Below are positions 1 to 6,796 of a stretch of 8,316 nucleotides of DNA, in pieces (position 1 is the stretch's first letter; every line of letters begins with the position of its first letter). Source of the DNA: DASXTB01 sp036505615 (GTDB lineage: Bacteria > Acidobacteriota > UBA6911 > JACQSX01); NCBI GenBank assembly GCA_036505615.1, contig DASXTB010000001.1, forward strand, positions 1 to 8,316, written 5' to 3'. The notes under the pieces are model-generated. The model made no database searches. It saw nothing but the letters and a program-made list of their open reading frames with translations, and had not been told where the DNA came from. The position numbers and the translations under genes are program-made.

Positions 1-31
1 CACAGAAGCTCACCAAAGGAATGAAGAACAG

Positions 32-2785
32 CTAGCGGTCGTCCGCGTCTCGTACCGGACGCGTAAACACAAACCCCGCGCGTGTCGGCCGCGGCATGGG
101 GCTGTGAGCGCCGCGAATCGACTTCCAGATTACTTCGTTGAGCAGCAGGTCATCCGCGGCATCTTCTTTCGAAAAGTCCATCCGGGATGAAAGCCTGCTT
201 CCAAAAGCGCTCTTCTTATTGCGCTCATTTAAATCCACGTTCGCCGGCAAGGCCTGGTAAGGCCGCGCGTCGGCTCCGGGCTGGAAGGCGTTGAACATCG
301 GCATAGCGGCAGCGTCGTATTGAGACATCGGTTTCAGCCCCAGAATCAGTTCAATGGTGTGCAACATGCTGCTGGTCGAATACATGGTCGAGTCGACAGA
401 CCCGCGCCGCACATAGGGGCTGATGACAAAGCCCGGAGAACGGTGAGCATCGATGTGGTCAGGCCCGTTCTGCGCATCGTCTTCCAGGACAAAGATCGCC
501 GTCTGGGGCCAAAATTTGGAGTGGCTGACCGCATCGACCAGCATTCCCAGCGCGGCATCGTTGTCACCCACCAGCGCCGTGGGCGACAGCTTGTCGGGGG
601 CGGTCCCGTAGGTGTGGTCGTTGCCGAGACGAACGATCTGCAGGCGAGGCATTTCACCTTCGTTTTCAAAGCGCTTCAACTCACTGATGAATCGCCTGGC
701 GCGCTTGATGTCCGGGTACTCCAGATCCCATGGGCGATACCAGGGATCGAAGTGGCCCTGCAGCGATGCGACTCGAGTCTTGGCCGGCTCGTCGAGATTC
801 TTGGGAGTGTCGATGAATTCCCCGTAGCTGCGGTAACTGACACCCGCCTGCCTGGCGCGATCCCAGATATAACCTTCCGACGGCTCCGCGATTCGAAATC
901 GGCCCTCGGCGGGATAGAAGTATTTTTGGCTCTTATTGTGCCCATAGCTGAGCGGCCAGAACTTCTCAACAAAGTCAGTCGCGTATGCGCCCATGCTCCA
1001 TTCGTGACCATCGGCACTCACTTCAGCCTCGACATAAAAGTTGTCAAGCAGCACGAACTCTCGCGCCAGACGATGGTGATTGGGAGTTATTCTCTCAGGG
1101 AAGAGACAAAGACTCGGCTCGCCGTTTCCTTCAGGCATGTCGCCCAGTACCTGATCGTAAGTTCGATTCTCCTTGATGATGTAGATGCAGTATTTGATGG
1201 GGCTGGAATCGCCCGGCTTTTCCGGTATGGGATTGCGGCCGGCACTCGGAGCAGAGTTTGCGAGTGCTCCATCAGAAGCGCTGGCACGAGCTTGCGCCCC
1301 CGCCGGTTTTGGAGTGCAGCTGTACGCCTGCGCCGTATAAGAAGCAAGCTGCTGCTCGAACTTGCTTCGTTGCGGCAGATCAATGACGGTTAGGGTTCCG
1401 CGAAAAAGACTGCCGATGTATTCCCTTACGCTGGCAGGCGGGTCTTTCCCCGGTTGCGGGCCATTCCAGTTGGCCCTTGAGATCAGACCTTTGCCGTTGG
1501 CTACCAAGAGATGGTGTCCGTCCGGCGTTACACGAACCGACGTCGGGTACCAGCCCACCGGGATGAATCCCATAGAACGGCTCTTTCCCGGCACGCCGAC
1601 GTCGAAAACTGCAACGTTGTTATTGTTGGCATTGGCTACAAACAGGATCTTCTCGTCCTGAGACAGTGCCAGGCTGTTGGGACAGGCTCCGGGAAGCGGA
1701 TCCGGGTAGAGTGAAGCGTAGATAGTTTCGAGCGGCTGGCCCTTCTGCGCATCGATTACGGTAACGGTATTTCGGTTGGCATTGGCAACGTACAGGATTC
1801 TGCCCGAGTTGTTGAGCAGCATCTCATTGGGATGTTCTTCGGTCGGCCAGCGGGCCGTGATGCGTCGCGATTTCAGGTCAAGTACTGCCACAGAAGATTG
1901 AGCCCACAAACTGACATAGAGTTTTTGGCGCTGTTCGTCCAGCCTGCAGGCGTAGGGATAAGGATCATTGGGCCGCGTATCTACCAGCAAGGCTTCGCCG
2001 CGTTTGGTTACAGCGGCAATATCGGGATCTATCGATTGCGGATTGCGGATTGCGGATTGCGGATTCTCGGATTTCTGATTTCCCGATAGCGAATCGCTGT
2101 CGACGGCAGCAGTTTCAGTCAACGCGATGTCGGAAACTTTCCGGCCTGTCGTCAGGTCCACTTCGCTGATGGAATGTCCAAGGACGTTGGCTGCATAGAG
2201 ACGTCTCGCATCTCGATCGACGGCAATCCCCGCCGGGATGCCCCGATCTTTCCTGTCGTGCAGCGCAATCTGGCGGGCGTTGAAAAGGTAACCGTCCTTA
2301 AAATCAAAAACGTGGATTGTTTCGCTGCCGGCGCCGCTGCAAAAAAGCATCTTCCCGTCGTGAGAAAACTCGATGCCATAAAAAGCCTCCGGCAGGGCAA
2401 CATGCGAAACCAACTGAGGCGGAGGAATATCGATTGCCGGAGTGCTAGATTGAGATCCCGCGCGGCGGATTTCTGCCGGCGAGGCGTCCTGGGGAATCTC
2501 GACGATGATGATCTCATGGACGCTGTAGCCGCAGTGGAGCACCGCGGCAAATCGGCTGCTGGGGTGGACAGCGATATTTACCGGAAAGTCCCCCAGAAGC
2601 ACTTGCCGTCCGGCGGGCCGCAGGGACCACTGGTTGGGGAGGAGAACCGACCCGTCGGCGCGCTGGCCGGGCAATTCTACTCGCGGTCGCCGCACGCCCG
2701 CAGATTCTTTGTTCTGAGAGGGTTGTGAAATTAAAACAGTAAGAGCAAGACAGGCGATAGCCAGGGACGATAAAAGATTTCGCAT
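32..2785 (-). CDS. Secreted YVTN-type beta-propeller / phosphoesterase fusion protein
   Basis: The 917-residue product has a Sec-type signal peptide (MRNLLSSLAIACLALTVLIS). Residues about 50-470 look like a beta-propeller of the YVTN/YncE kind: the blade motif recurs, for example LYAANVLGHSISEVDL (197-211), LYVANANRNTVTVIDA (331-346) and LFVANANNNNVAVFDV (381-396). An Ala/Ser-rich linker (about 495-517) leads to a phosphoesterase domain of the PF04185/alkaline-phosphatase-like superfamily (about 530-890). ENRTYD (539-544), GNDHT (721-725) and EDDAQNGPDHIDAHR (768-782) supply the acidic, Asn and His residues expected for metal binding. The nucleophile cannot be named with certainty; S590 and T542 are candidates. 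This fusion is a known architecture in Acidobacteriota; substrates are not established, and phosphate ester or phospholipid hydrolysis outside the cytoplasm is inferred. Residues 242-251 are encoded by a heptamer tandem repeat. No clear Shine-Dalgarno precedes the ATG, but the signal peptide supports this start. The gene is intact and ends in TAG. Confidence 0.9.
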   Translation of the reverse strand: MRNLLSSLAIACLALTVLISQPSQNKESAGVRRPRVELPGQRADGSVLLPNQWSLRPAGRQVLLGDFPVNIAVHPSSRFAAVLHCGYSVHEIIIVEIPQDASPAEIRRAGSQSSTPAIDIPPPQLVSHVALPEAFYGIEFSHDGKMLFCSGAGSETIHVFDFKDGYLFNARQIALHDRKDRGIPAGIAVDRDARRLYAANVLGHSISEVDLTTGRKVSDIALTETAAVDSDSLSGNQKSENPQSAIRNPQSIDPDIAAVTKRGEALLVDTRPNDPYPYACRLDEQRQKLYVSLWAQSSVAVLDLKSRRITARWPTEEHPNEMLLNNSGRILYVANANRNTVTVIDAQKGQPLETIYASLYPDPLPGACPNSLALSQDEKILFVANANNNNVAVFDVGVPGKSRSMGFIPVGWYPTSVRVTPDGHHLLVANGKGLISRANWNGPQPGKDPPASVREYIGSLFRGTLTVIDLPQRSKFEQQLASYTAQAYSCTPKPAGAQARASASDGALANSAPSAGRNPIPEKPGDSSPIKYCIYIIKENRTYDQVLGDMPEGNGEPSLCLFPERITPNHHRLAREFVLLDNFYVEAEVSADGHEWSMGAYATDFVEKFWPLSYGHNKSQKYFYPAEGRFRIAEPSEGYIWDRARQAGVSYRSYGEFIDTPKNLDEPAKTRVASLQGHFDPWYRPWDLEYPDIKRARRFISELKRFENEGEMPRLQIVRLGNDHTYGTAPDKLSPTALVGDNDAALGMLVDAVSHSKFWPQTAIFVLEDDAQNGPDHIDAHRSPGFVISPYVRRGSVDSTMYSTSSMLHTIELILGLKPMSQYDAAAMPMFNAFQPGADARPYQALPANVDLNERNKKSAFGSRLSSRMDFSKEDAADDLLLNEVIWKSIRGAHSPMPRPTRAGFVFTRPVRDADDR
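2034..2061. repeat. In-frame heptamer tandem repeat (GATTGCG x4 plus decayed copies)
   Basis: Four perfect copies of GATTGCG lie head to tail at 2034-2061. Degenerate copies (GATTCTC, GATTTCT, GATTTCC) follow to about 2085. The array lies inside the propeller/phosphoesterase gene and is read on the minus strand as part of the Gln/Asn/Pro/Ser-rich stretch NPQSAIRNPQS. Heptamer arrays of this AATCCGC type are common between genes in Acidobacteriota and similar bacteria; finding one inside a coding sequence is less usual. The frame stays open, so the insertion probably sits in a tolerant surface loop between propeller strands. Confidence 0.9.
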
Positions 2786-3073
2786 CAGACGAGTTTAAGC
2801 CAAAAATGAACAACAGGTGAATCCGAATTTTAGCAGCCGAATATTGTGAAGAGACATAACGCAAAGACGCAACTCGGCCAACCCGCAACCAAAACTGCAA
2901 CGAAGACACGATGCACGAAGCTTCTCTGATTAACTTCGCGTCATTGTTCCGGCTGCAAAAATTCTTTCTCTCGCCGCGTCCCCGTGTCGCCGCGTCCCCG
3001 TGTCCCTTCGCCTTGGTTGCTGCTCTACCGCGCTAGATCTTTGCGACTTGGTGTCCTTGCGTTGAGACTTAGT
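2786..3073. other. Non-coding gap with degenerate intergenic repeats
   Basis: This 288-bp gap separates the second PLP gene from the propeller/phosphoesterase gene. No convincing gene was seen. It holds an AACGCAAAGACGCAAC motif at 2858-2873, an ACGAAGACACGATGCACGAAG-like stretch around 2898-2919, and near 3040-3070 an inverted relative (TTTGCGACTTGG then TCCTTGCGTTGAG). These belong to the widespread CGCAAAGACGCAA-type degenerate repeats seen between genes in Acidobacteriota and neighbouring phyla. No clear terminator or promoter could be picked out, so the propeller gene may have its own promoter here, but none is assigned. Confidence 0.6.
2971..3002. repeat. 16-bp direct tandem repeat, two perfect copies
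   Basis: The unit TCGCCGCGTCCCCGTG occurs at 2971-2986 and again at 2987-3002 with no mismatch. It lies in the gap downstream of the second PLP gene, inside a wider block of degenerate repeats. No protein-binding role can be assigned from sequence; slippage or spread of a repeat family is the simplest explanation. Confidence 0.85.
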
Positions 3074-4270
3074 CTACTTGCCCGACAGCGCCTCGCGGAG
3101 CCTGCGGGCCACGATCTTTTCTTCTCCCGGGCGCAGCATCCAGACGGCAACTTCAATGCCCGTCTTGGACTCTTCGCTTCCAGGACGAAGCTCGATGCGT
3201 GGGTCTTTGCTTCGCAGGTTTTCTACGATCTGCTTGGAGGTAAGCGGAATCTTCTGGGCATCCCACTCGACACTGAGGTGCGGCGCATGATTTGCGATCT
3301 CAGGCACAAATTTCTTTGTGTGAACTCCGGGAATCCTGGAGATCTCGCGGTCGATGACAGCCACACGGCGCTCCCACTCGGACCATTCGGCCGCGTGGTC
3401 GGTTTTCAGGTAGAGCTGCAAAGCCCGATAGAGGCCGGCGATTTCTTCCTTTCCTACTTTGGCTCCGCGCCCCAGAGTATCAGAATAGGGAGGCCCGTTG
3501 AGGAACGCAGCCTCGATGAGCGTTTTCTTGCCCATCAAAAGTCCGGAGCACTGCGGTCCGCGCAGCCCTTTGCCGCCGCTGAAAGCGGCCAGGTCGAATC
3601 CCATGCGCGTTAAATCGCGCAGGTTTTCCATCGGCGGCAAATCGGCCGCGGCGTCAATTAGGCAGGGAATCTGCAGGCGGTTGGCGATGTGCGCAAATTC
3701 AGCGCGCTTTATTTTTCCTTTTGGGTCAGCCAGATTCAAGAAAAAGAGCATCGCCGTGCGCTCATTGACTGCCCCCTGAAGTTCCTCAGCAGTCTCGACT
3801 TCGATTATCTTTATACCGACATTGCGAATTGCGTGGTCATAGCCGAAGCGATGACTCTTCTGAAAAATCACCTCGTTTTTCAGCCCGCTGGTATCAGGGA
3901 TGCGCCGAATCTTTTCCGGATCCTTGCCGGCGACGCAGGCGGCAGTGGCCACCGAAAGGGCGGCGGCGCATCCCGCCGTCACAAGAGCCGCCTCGCATCC
4001 GAGCATGGGAGCCACGTGGTCGCTGAAAGCCTTCTGCAGTTCGGGAATCGCGACGTGCGTGCTAGCGGCGTCGTGCATGGCGTCCTGCACTTCTTTGGGC
4101 ATCACGCAGGCGCTCAAGGTAGTGTAGGTTCCAGCCGCATTGATGAACGGCCGGACGCCAAGCTCCGCGTAGACGGAGGGTGGCCGCGAAGGGAAAGCAG
4201 TTGCGGATCCGGATGTGAGTCCCAGTCCGGAGAGAGCTCCGGTAGATTTTAAAAAGTTTCGGCGATTCAT
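3074..4270 (-). CDS. Tat-exported SelA-like PLP-dependent enzyme (paralog 2)
   Basis: The 398-residue product starts with a textbook twin-arginine signal (RRNFLK at residues 3-8, hydrophobic stretch to about 25). The rest is a fold-type I PLP enzyme of the SelA/aminotransferase class V-like superfamily. The likely Schiff-base lysine is K234 in SGGKGLRGPQCSG (231-243), and the cofactor-ring aspartate is probably D206 in LIDAAADLPP. The VDAAA-LPP and SGGK-RGPQ patterns resemble the subgroup that includes D-glucosaminate-6-phosphate ammonia-lyase (DgaE-like) more than true selenocysteine synthase. The reaction is probably elimination or ammonia-lyase chemistry on an amino acid or amino sugar; the substrate is unknown. 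Tat export fits a folded, cofactor-loaded enzyme working in the periplasm. A good Shine-Dalgarno (AAGGAG, 7 nt before the ATG) fixes the start. It lies 130 bp after the hydrolase gene and may be co-transcribed with it. It is paralogous to the gene at 6797-8044. Confidence 0.88.
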   Translation of the reverse strand: MNRRNFLKSTGALSGLGLTSGSATAFPSRPPSVYAELGVRPFINAAGTYTTLSACVMPKEVQDAMHDAASTHVAIPELQKAFSDHVAPMLGCEAALVTAGCAAALSVATAACVAGKDPEKIRRIPDTSGLKNEVIFQKSHRFGYDHAIRNVGIKIIEVETAEELQGAVNERTAMLFFLNLADPKGKIKRAEFAHIANRLQIPCLIDAAADLPPMENLRDLTRMGFDLAAFSGGKGLRGPQCSGLLMGKKTLIEAAFLNGPPYSDTLGRGAKVGKEEIAGLYRALQLYLKTDHAAEWSEWERRVAVIDREISRIPGVHTKKFVPEIANHAPHLSVEWDAQKIPLTSKQIVENLRSKDPRIELRPGSEESKTGIEVAVWMLRPGEEKIVARRLREALSGK

Positions 4271-4277
4271 GATTTTT

Positions 4278-4283
4278 CTCCTT
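4278..4283 (-). promoter_or_regulatory. Shine-Dalgarno AAGGAG of the second PLP gene
   Basis: Read on the minus strand, AAGGAG stands 7 nt before the ATG at 4270, within an A-rich leader. This supports the start that includes the whole twin-arginine signal. Just upstream an imperfect hairpin (CTTGG/CCAAG outer stem, about 4296-4321) could form, but it has an inner mismatch and no assigned role. Confidence 0.8.
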
Positions 4284-4332
4284 TTTCAGTTATCCCTTGG
4301 CGTAGCAATGCTGCAACCAAGTAAAAACCGAT

Positions 4333-4398
4333 CACGTCCACGTTCACGTCAACGACCACGGCCACGAATCACGCCAACGTCCACGACTACGACCACGT
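4333..4398. repeat. Degenerate hexamer array next to the hydrolase stop codon
   Basis: About eleven hexamers of the pattern CACGTC (variants CACGTT, AACGAC, CACGGC, CACGAA) run in tandem, with a one-base phase shift near 4369. The array ends two bases before the hydrolase stop codon (TAA, 4401-4403 on the minus strand), so it would form the immediate 3' untranslated part of that message. Degenerate ACGTCC/GTGGAC-type hexamer arrays are known as intergenic repeats in several soil bacterial phyla. It is not coding and not a recognised terminator. Confidence 0.8.
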
Positions 4399-4400
4399 CC

Positions 4401-6170
4401 TTATTTCGGAGCCTCCACCACGGGTAACAAAATGTGGCTGGGATGTTCCTTCGAATGGAAAACCGTTTGTGTCGCGATTCGGACCTTGTCCGAGGTGCCC
4501 AGGTCTTCGCCCGTGTTTGGGTTGCGGTCAAACTGCGGAAAGTTGCTGCTGGTAACGTCTACTCGAATACGATGCCCCGGAAGAAATACATTGGCCGTAG
4601 CCACCAAGTCGATTTCCAGCAAATAAATTTCATTTGGGTTCAGCAATGTCATTCGGTCAAGACCTTTAAAGAAACGCGCCCGCAGGATGCCTTCGGCAAT
4701 ATTCATAGCAAAACCATCGGGATAAACATCCACCAGTTTCGCGGAAAAGTCCGTGTCGCGGCCGTCGGTCGCCGCGTGCAGTCGTAGCTTGACCGGACCG
4801 GCAATGGCCACGGATTCTTGTAGGGGATCGCTGCTATAAACGAGCACATCCTGGCGCCTTTCGACAGGACGTTGGTCACGAGGCCCTGCCAGAGTGGGCG
4901 TACCGCAGCAGTTGTTCCCGCCCAGAGTCGGGACCGGATTGTCGGGATTATACTGATATCGATCCAAAGGCTCGCCTTGAGGCTTTTCTGAGGTGAGCTT
5001 TCCGTCTCCCTGCAGAGTGTTAGCATGGCCGGCACTGGAGAAGTAAAACGGCGTGAACCTCGTCCCGGCGAGCGGCCATTCCGCCGCCTGCGACCAGCGG
5101 TTGATACCCATGAAGAAAATCTCCACCGGCGGTTCGCGGTCGATGCCGTTATCCTCGCCTTTCAAGTAGTGGTTGTACCAGCGAAGTTCCCGATCGAATA
5201 GCGAGCGCATCGCGCCCGGTCCAAAATCCACCTCGCCAAATTTCTGGCTAGGTCCATGTCCCCACGGGCCTACAATCATTCGCGACTCCTTTCGAGCTAT
5301 TTCGGAACCGCCCCGCGTCCGCATCCCCCCAAATCCATTGATCGTGCCTGCAAGAAAAATATCAAACCAGCCGCCCAAGGTATGAGCCGGAACGGTAATA
5401 TTTGAGAAGCGTTCCTCGTCGCTGATGGAGCGCCAGTACTGGTCGTAGCTTTGGTGTGATAGCCACTCGCGGTAATGTTTCACGGCCTGATTGGACGAAG
5501 CCAGATCCCCCCGGTTGAGCGGCAGATGTCGCAGGATTTTCTCATATCTCAATTCCTCCGGAGCATATTCAGCTTCGTGCCAGTATTGCGGTAGCATGAT
5601 TCGTGAAGGCATGCGCACAACGCCCCAGCCGTAATTAAATGAAAGCCGAAACGCTCCGCCAAGGTAGGCCCAGTTGTTATAGATGCTTGTCGAGGCGACC
5701 GCGGGAAATATCGCTACCAGACTGGGAGGAGCAAGACTGGCTGCGCGCCACTGAACGTGGCCCAGGTAAGAGCCGCCTTCGGTAGCCACCTTGCCATTGG
5801 ACCAGGGTTGCTTGCCGGCCCATTGGATGGTGTCGAACCCGTCCTGCGCCTCATTGCGAAACGGCTCCCACTTTCCCTCCGATTCATAGCGTCCGCGCAC
5901 ATCCTGAACAACGACGGCATATCCATTTTGCGCAAGGCGGATTTTGCCTTCGTGAATCCCGTCGCGTTGAACGCCGTAGGGAGTGCGCACCACGAGCACC
6001 GGGAACCTGCCTTCACGGCGGGGGCGGTAAACATCGGCGTGCAATCTGACCCCGTCTCGCATGGGAACAGCGACGTGGCCGTCAATACGAATCGGCTCAG
6101 GACTGGAACTGACCGCGAAGGCGCAAAGACTCCAGGCGGCAAAAAACAAGAGTGTCGGGATTGCCTTCAT
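4401..6170 (-). CDS. Secreted CocE/NonD-family serine hydrolase (X-Pro dipeptidyl-peptidase S15-like)
   Basis: The 589-residue product begins with a Sec signal peptide (cut probably after AFA, residue 19). An alpha/beta-hydrolase domain follows (about 30-340). The catalytic triad is readable: nucleophile S134 in GGSYLG (132-137), aspartate D270 in LGGWFD, and histidine H305 in GPWGHG. Y65 in RTPYG and Y135 are the likely oxyanion-hole tyrosines, as in cocaine esterase. The C-terminal jelly-roll domain (about 350-585) carries the family signature around NNCCGTP, AGPRDQRPVE and DVLVYSSDPL. Known relatives are cocaine esterase, glutaryl-7-ACA acylases and X-prolyl dipeptidyl-peptidases, so ester or amide bond cleavage outside the cytoplasm is expected; the substrate cannot be told from sequence. 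A weak GAAGG stands 9 nt before the ATG. The gene is intact and of normal family length. It sits between the two SelA-like paralogs. Confidence 0.93.
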   Translation of the reverse strand: MKAIPTLLFFAAWSLCAFAVSSSPEPIRIDGHVAVPMRDGVRLHADVYRPRREGRFPVLVVRTPYGVQRDGIHEGKIRLAQNGYAVVVQDVRGRYESEGKWEPFRNEAQDGFDTIQWAGKQPWSNGKVATEGGSYLGHVQWRAASLAPPSLVAIFPAVASTSIYNNWAYLGGAFRLSFNYGWGVVRMPSRIMLPQYWHEAEYAPEELRYEKILRHLPLNRGDLASSNQAVKHYREWLSHQSYDQYWRSISDEERFSNITVPAHTLGGWFDIFLAGTINGFGGMRTRGGSEIARKESRMIVGPWGHGPSQKFGEVDFGPGAMRSLFDRELRWYNHYLKGEDNGIDREPPVEIFFMGINRWSQAAEWPLAGTRFTPFYFSSAGHANTLQGDGKLTSEKPQGEPLDRYQYNPDNPVPTLGGNNCCGTPTLAGPRDQRPVERRQDVLVYSSDPLQESVAIAGPVKLRLHAATDGRDTDFSAKLVDVYPDGFAMNIAEGILRARFFKGLDRMTLLNPNEIYLLEIDLVATANVFLPGHRIRVDVTSSNFPQFDRNPNTGEDLGTSDKVRIATQTVFHSKEHPSHILLPVVEAPK

Positions 6171-6240
6171 GTTTAGTGACCTTCGCTACGCCGTTCGGCC
6201 ACAGGCCGTAAACAAATAAAAGCCGCTCACGTTCACGAGC
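6171..6240. other. 5' leader of the hydrolase gene with a small hairpin
   Basis: This is the stretch between the composite palindrome and the hydrolase start. It holds the weak Shine-Dalgarno (GAAGG on the minus strand, 6180-6184) and a short perfect hairpin CGGCC-ACA-GGCCG at 6196-6208, flanked by an AT-rich run (6209-6220). The hairpin lies about 26 bases before the start codon and could affect translation, but nothing identifies it as a known riboswitch or operator. Confidence 0.4.
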
Positions 6241-6750
6241 AGGCCCGAAGGGCCGTCATTGGGTAGGCCCGGCCGTAACCTGGATTATTCACAAATCTTC
6301 GGCAAAAGACCTATCTTTACGAGCCGCAAAGATTTGGTTCTTTAGACGCCGAAGGCGTCGAAGAGTATAGCCGGGGGCAGAGCCCGCCTCAGGCGGCGAC
6401 GCCCCCGGTCGACTTCCCCCAATATCGACCTACGCACCCTGTAGGGGTGCAACAAAATTCCCCGATGATTGACCCGAGCCGGTCTTCCCCAAAAAAAAAT
6501 AACATCCGCGATTCGTGTCGCACCCCTTCAGGGTGCATACCCTTGATGGGTGTCGCAAACCGGGGGCGCCGCGCAAAAGCGCGCTCTGCCCCCGGCTATG
6601 CTCTTTGACGCCTTCGGCGTCTCCGTCTGCGGCTTGCATCCTCGCTGCCTATATTGGGTTGCGGCCCTGCAGCGCTAGATCCTCTGCGGTGAAAGTTTAT
6701 GAATAATCCGGGTTACGGCCGGGCCTACCCAATGACGGCCCTTCGGGCCT
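6241..6750. repeat. 510-bp composite palindrome built of mirrored hairpin modules
   Basis: The outer arms 6241-6290 and 6701-6750 are inverted repeats, 49 of 50 bases matching. Inner arms 6344-6383 and 6583-6622 match 38 of 40. Each arm carries hairpins in mirrored order: GGCCC/GGGCC (6242-6254; 6737-6749), GACGCC/GGCGTC (6345-6359; 6607-6621), CCGGGGGC/GCCCCCGG with a nested inner stem (6371-6408; 6560-6595), and GCACCC/GGGTGC (6434-6450; 6520-6536). Outer arms and hairpin stems are conserved, but the material between modules has diverged. The centre (6451-6519) includes a run of nine A. There is no transposase and no convincing gene inside. It is best seen as two inverted copies of a mosaic REP/MITE-like intergenic repeat, or one long non-autonomous palindromic element. 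It fills most of the gap between the first PLP gene and the hydrolase gene and would fold strongly in RNA. Confidence 0.85.
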
Positions 6751-6796
6751 TTTCAACGAGCAAATCTTGTCAAAGCCTGCGTCTTGCCCACTCGGT

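Noticed and set aside
320..1393. 357-codon open frame on the plus strand opposite the propeller/phosphoesterase gene
   Set aside because: The minus-strand product has clear domains and motifs across this stretch; the plus-strand frame shows none and is a shadow of GC-rich codon use.
3074..4270. Annotation as true selenocysteine synthase (selA)
   Set aside because: A Tat signal and DgaE-like VDAAA-LPP/SGGK-RGPQ motifs argue against a tRNA-dependent cytoplasmic role; no selB, selD or tRNA-Sec gene is nearby.
4333..4398. Hexamer array as a CRISPR array
   Set aside because: Units are 6 bp, degenerate and contiguous, with no spacers.
6430..6706. Small open frames on both strands inside the composite palindrome
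   Set aside because: They are translations of repeat and hairpin DNA, without a ribosome binding site or protein-like features.
6737..6754. GGCCC-TTC-GGGCC followed by TTTT as a plus-strand terminator
   Set aside because: It is part of the palindrome arm, the T run is short, and no plus-strand gene ends there.
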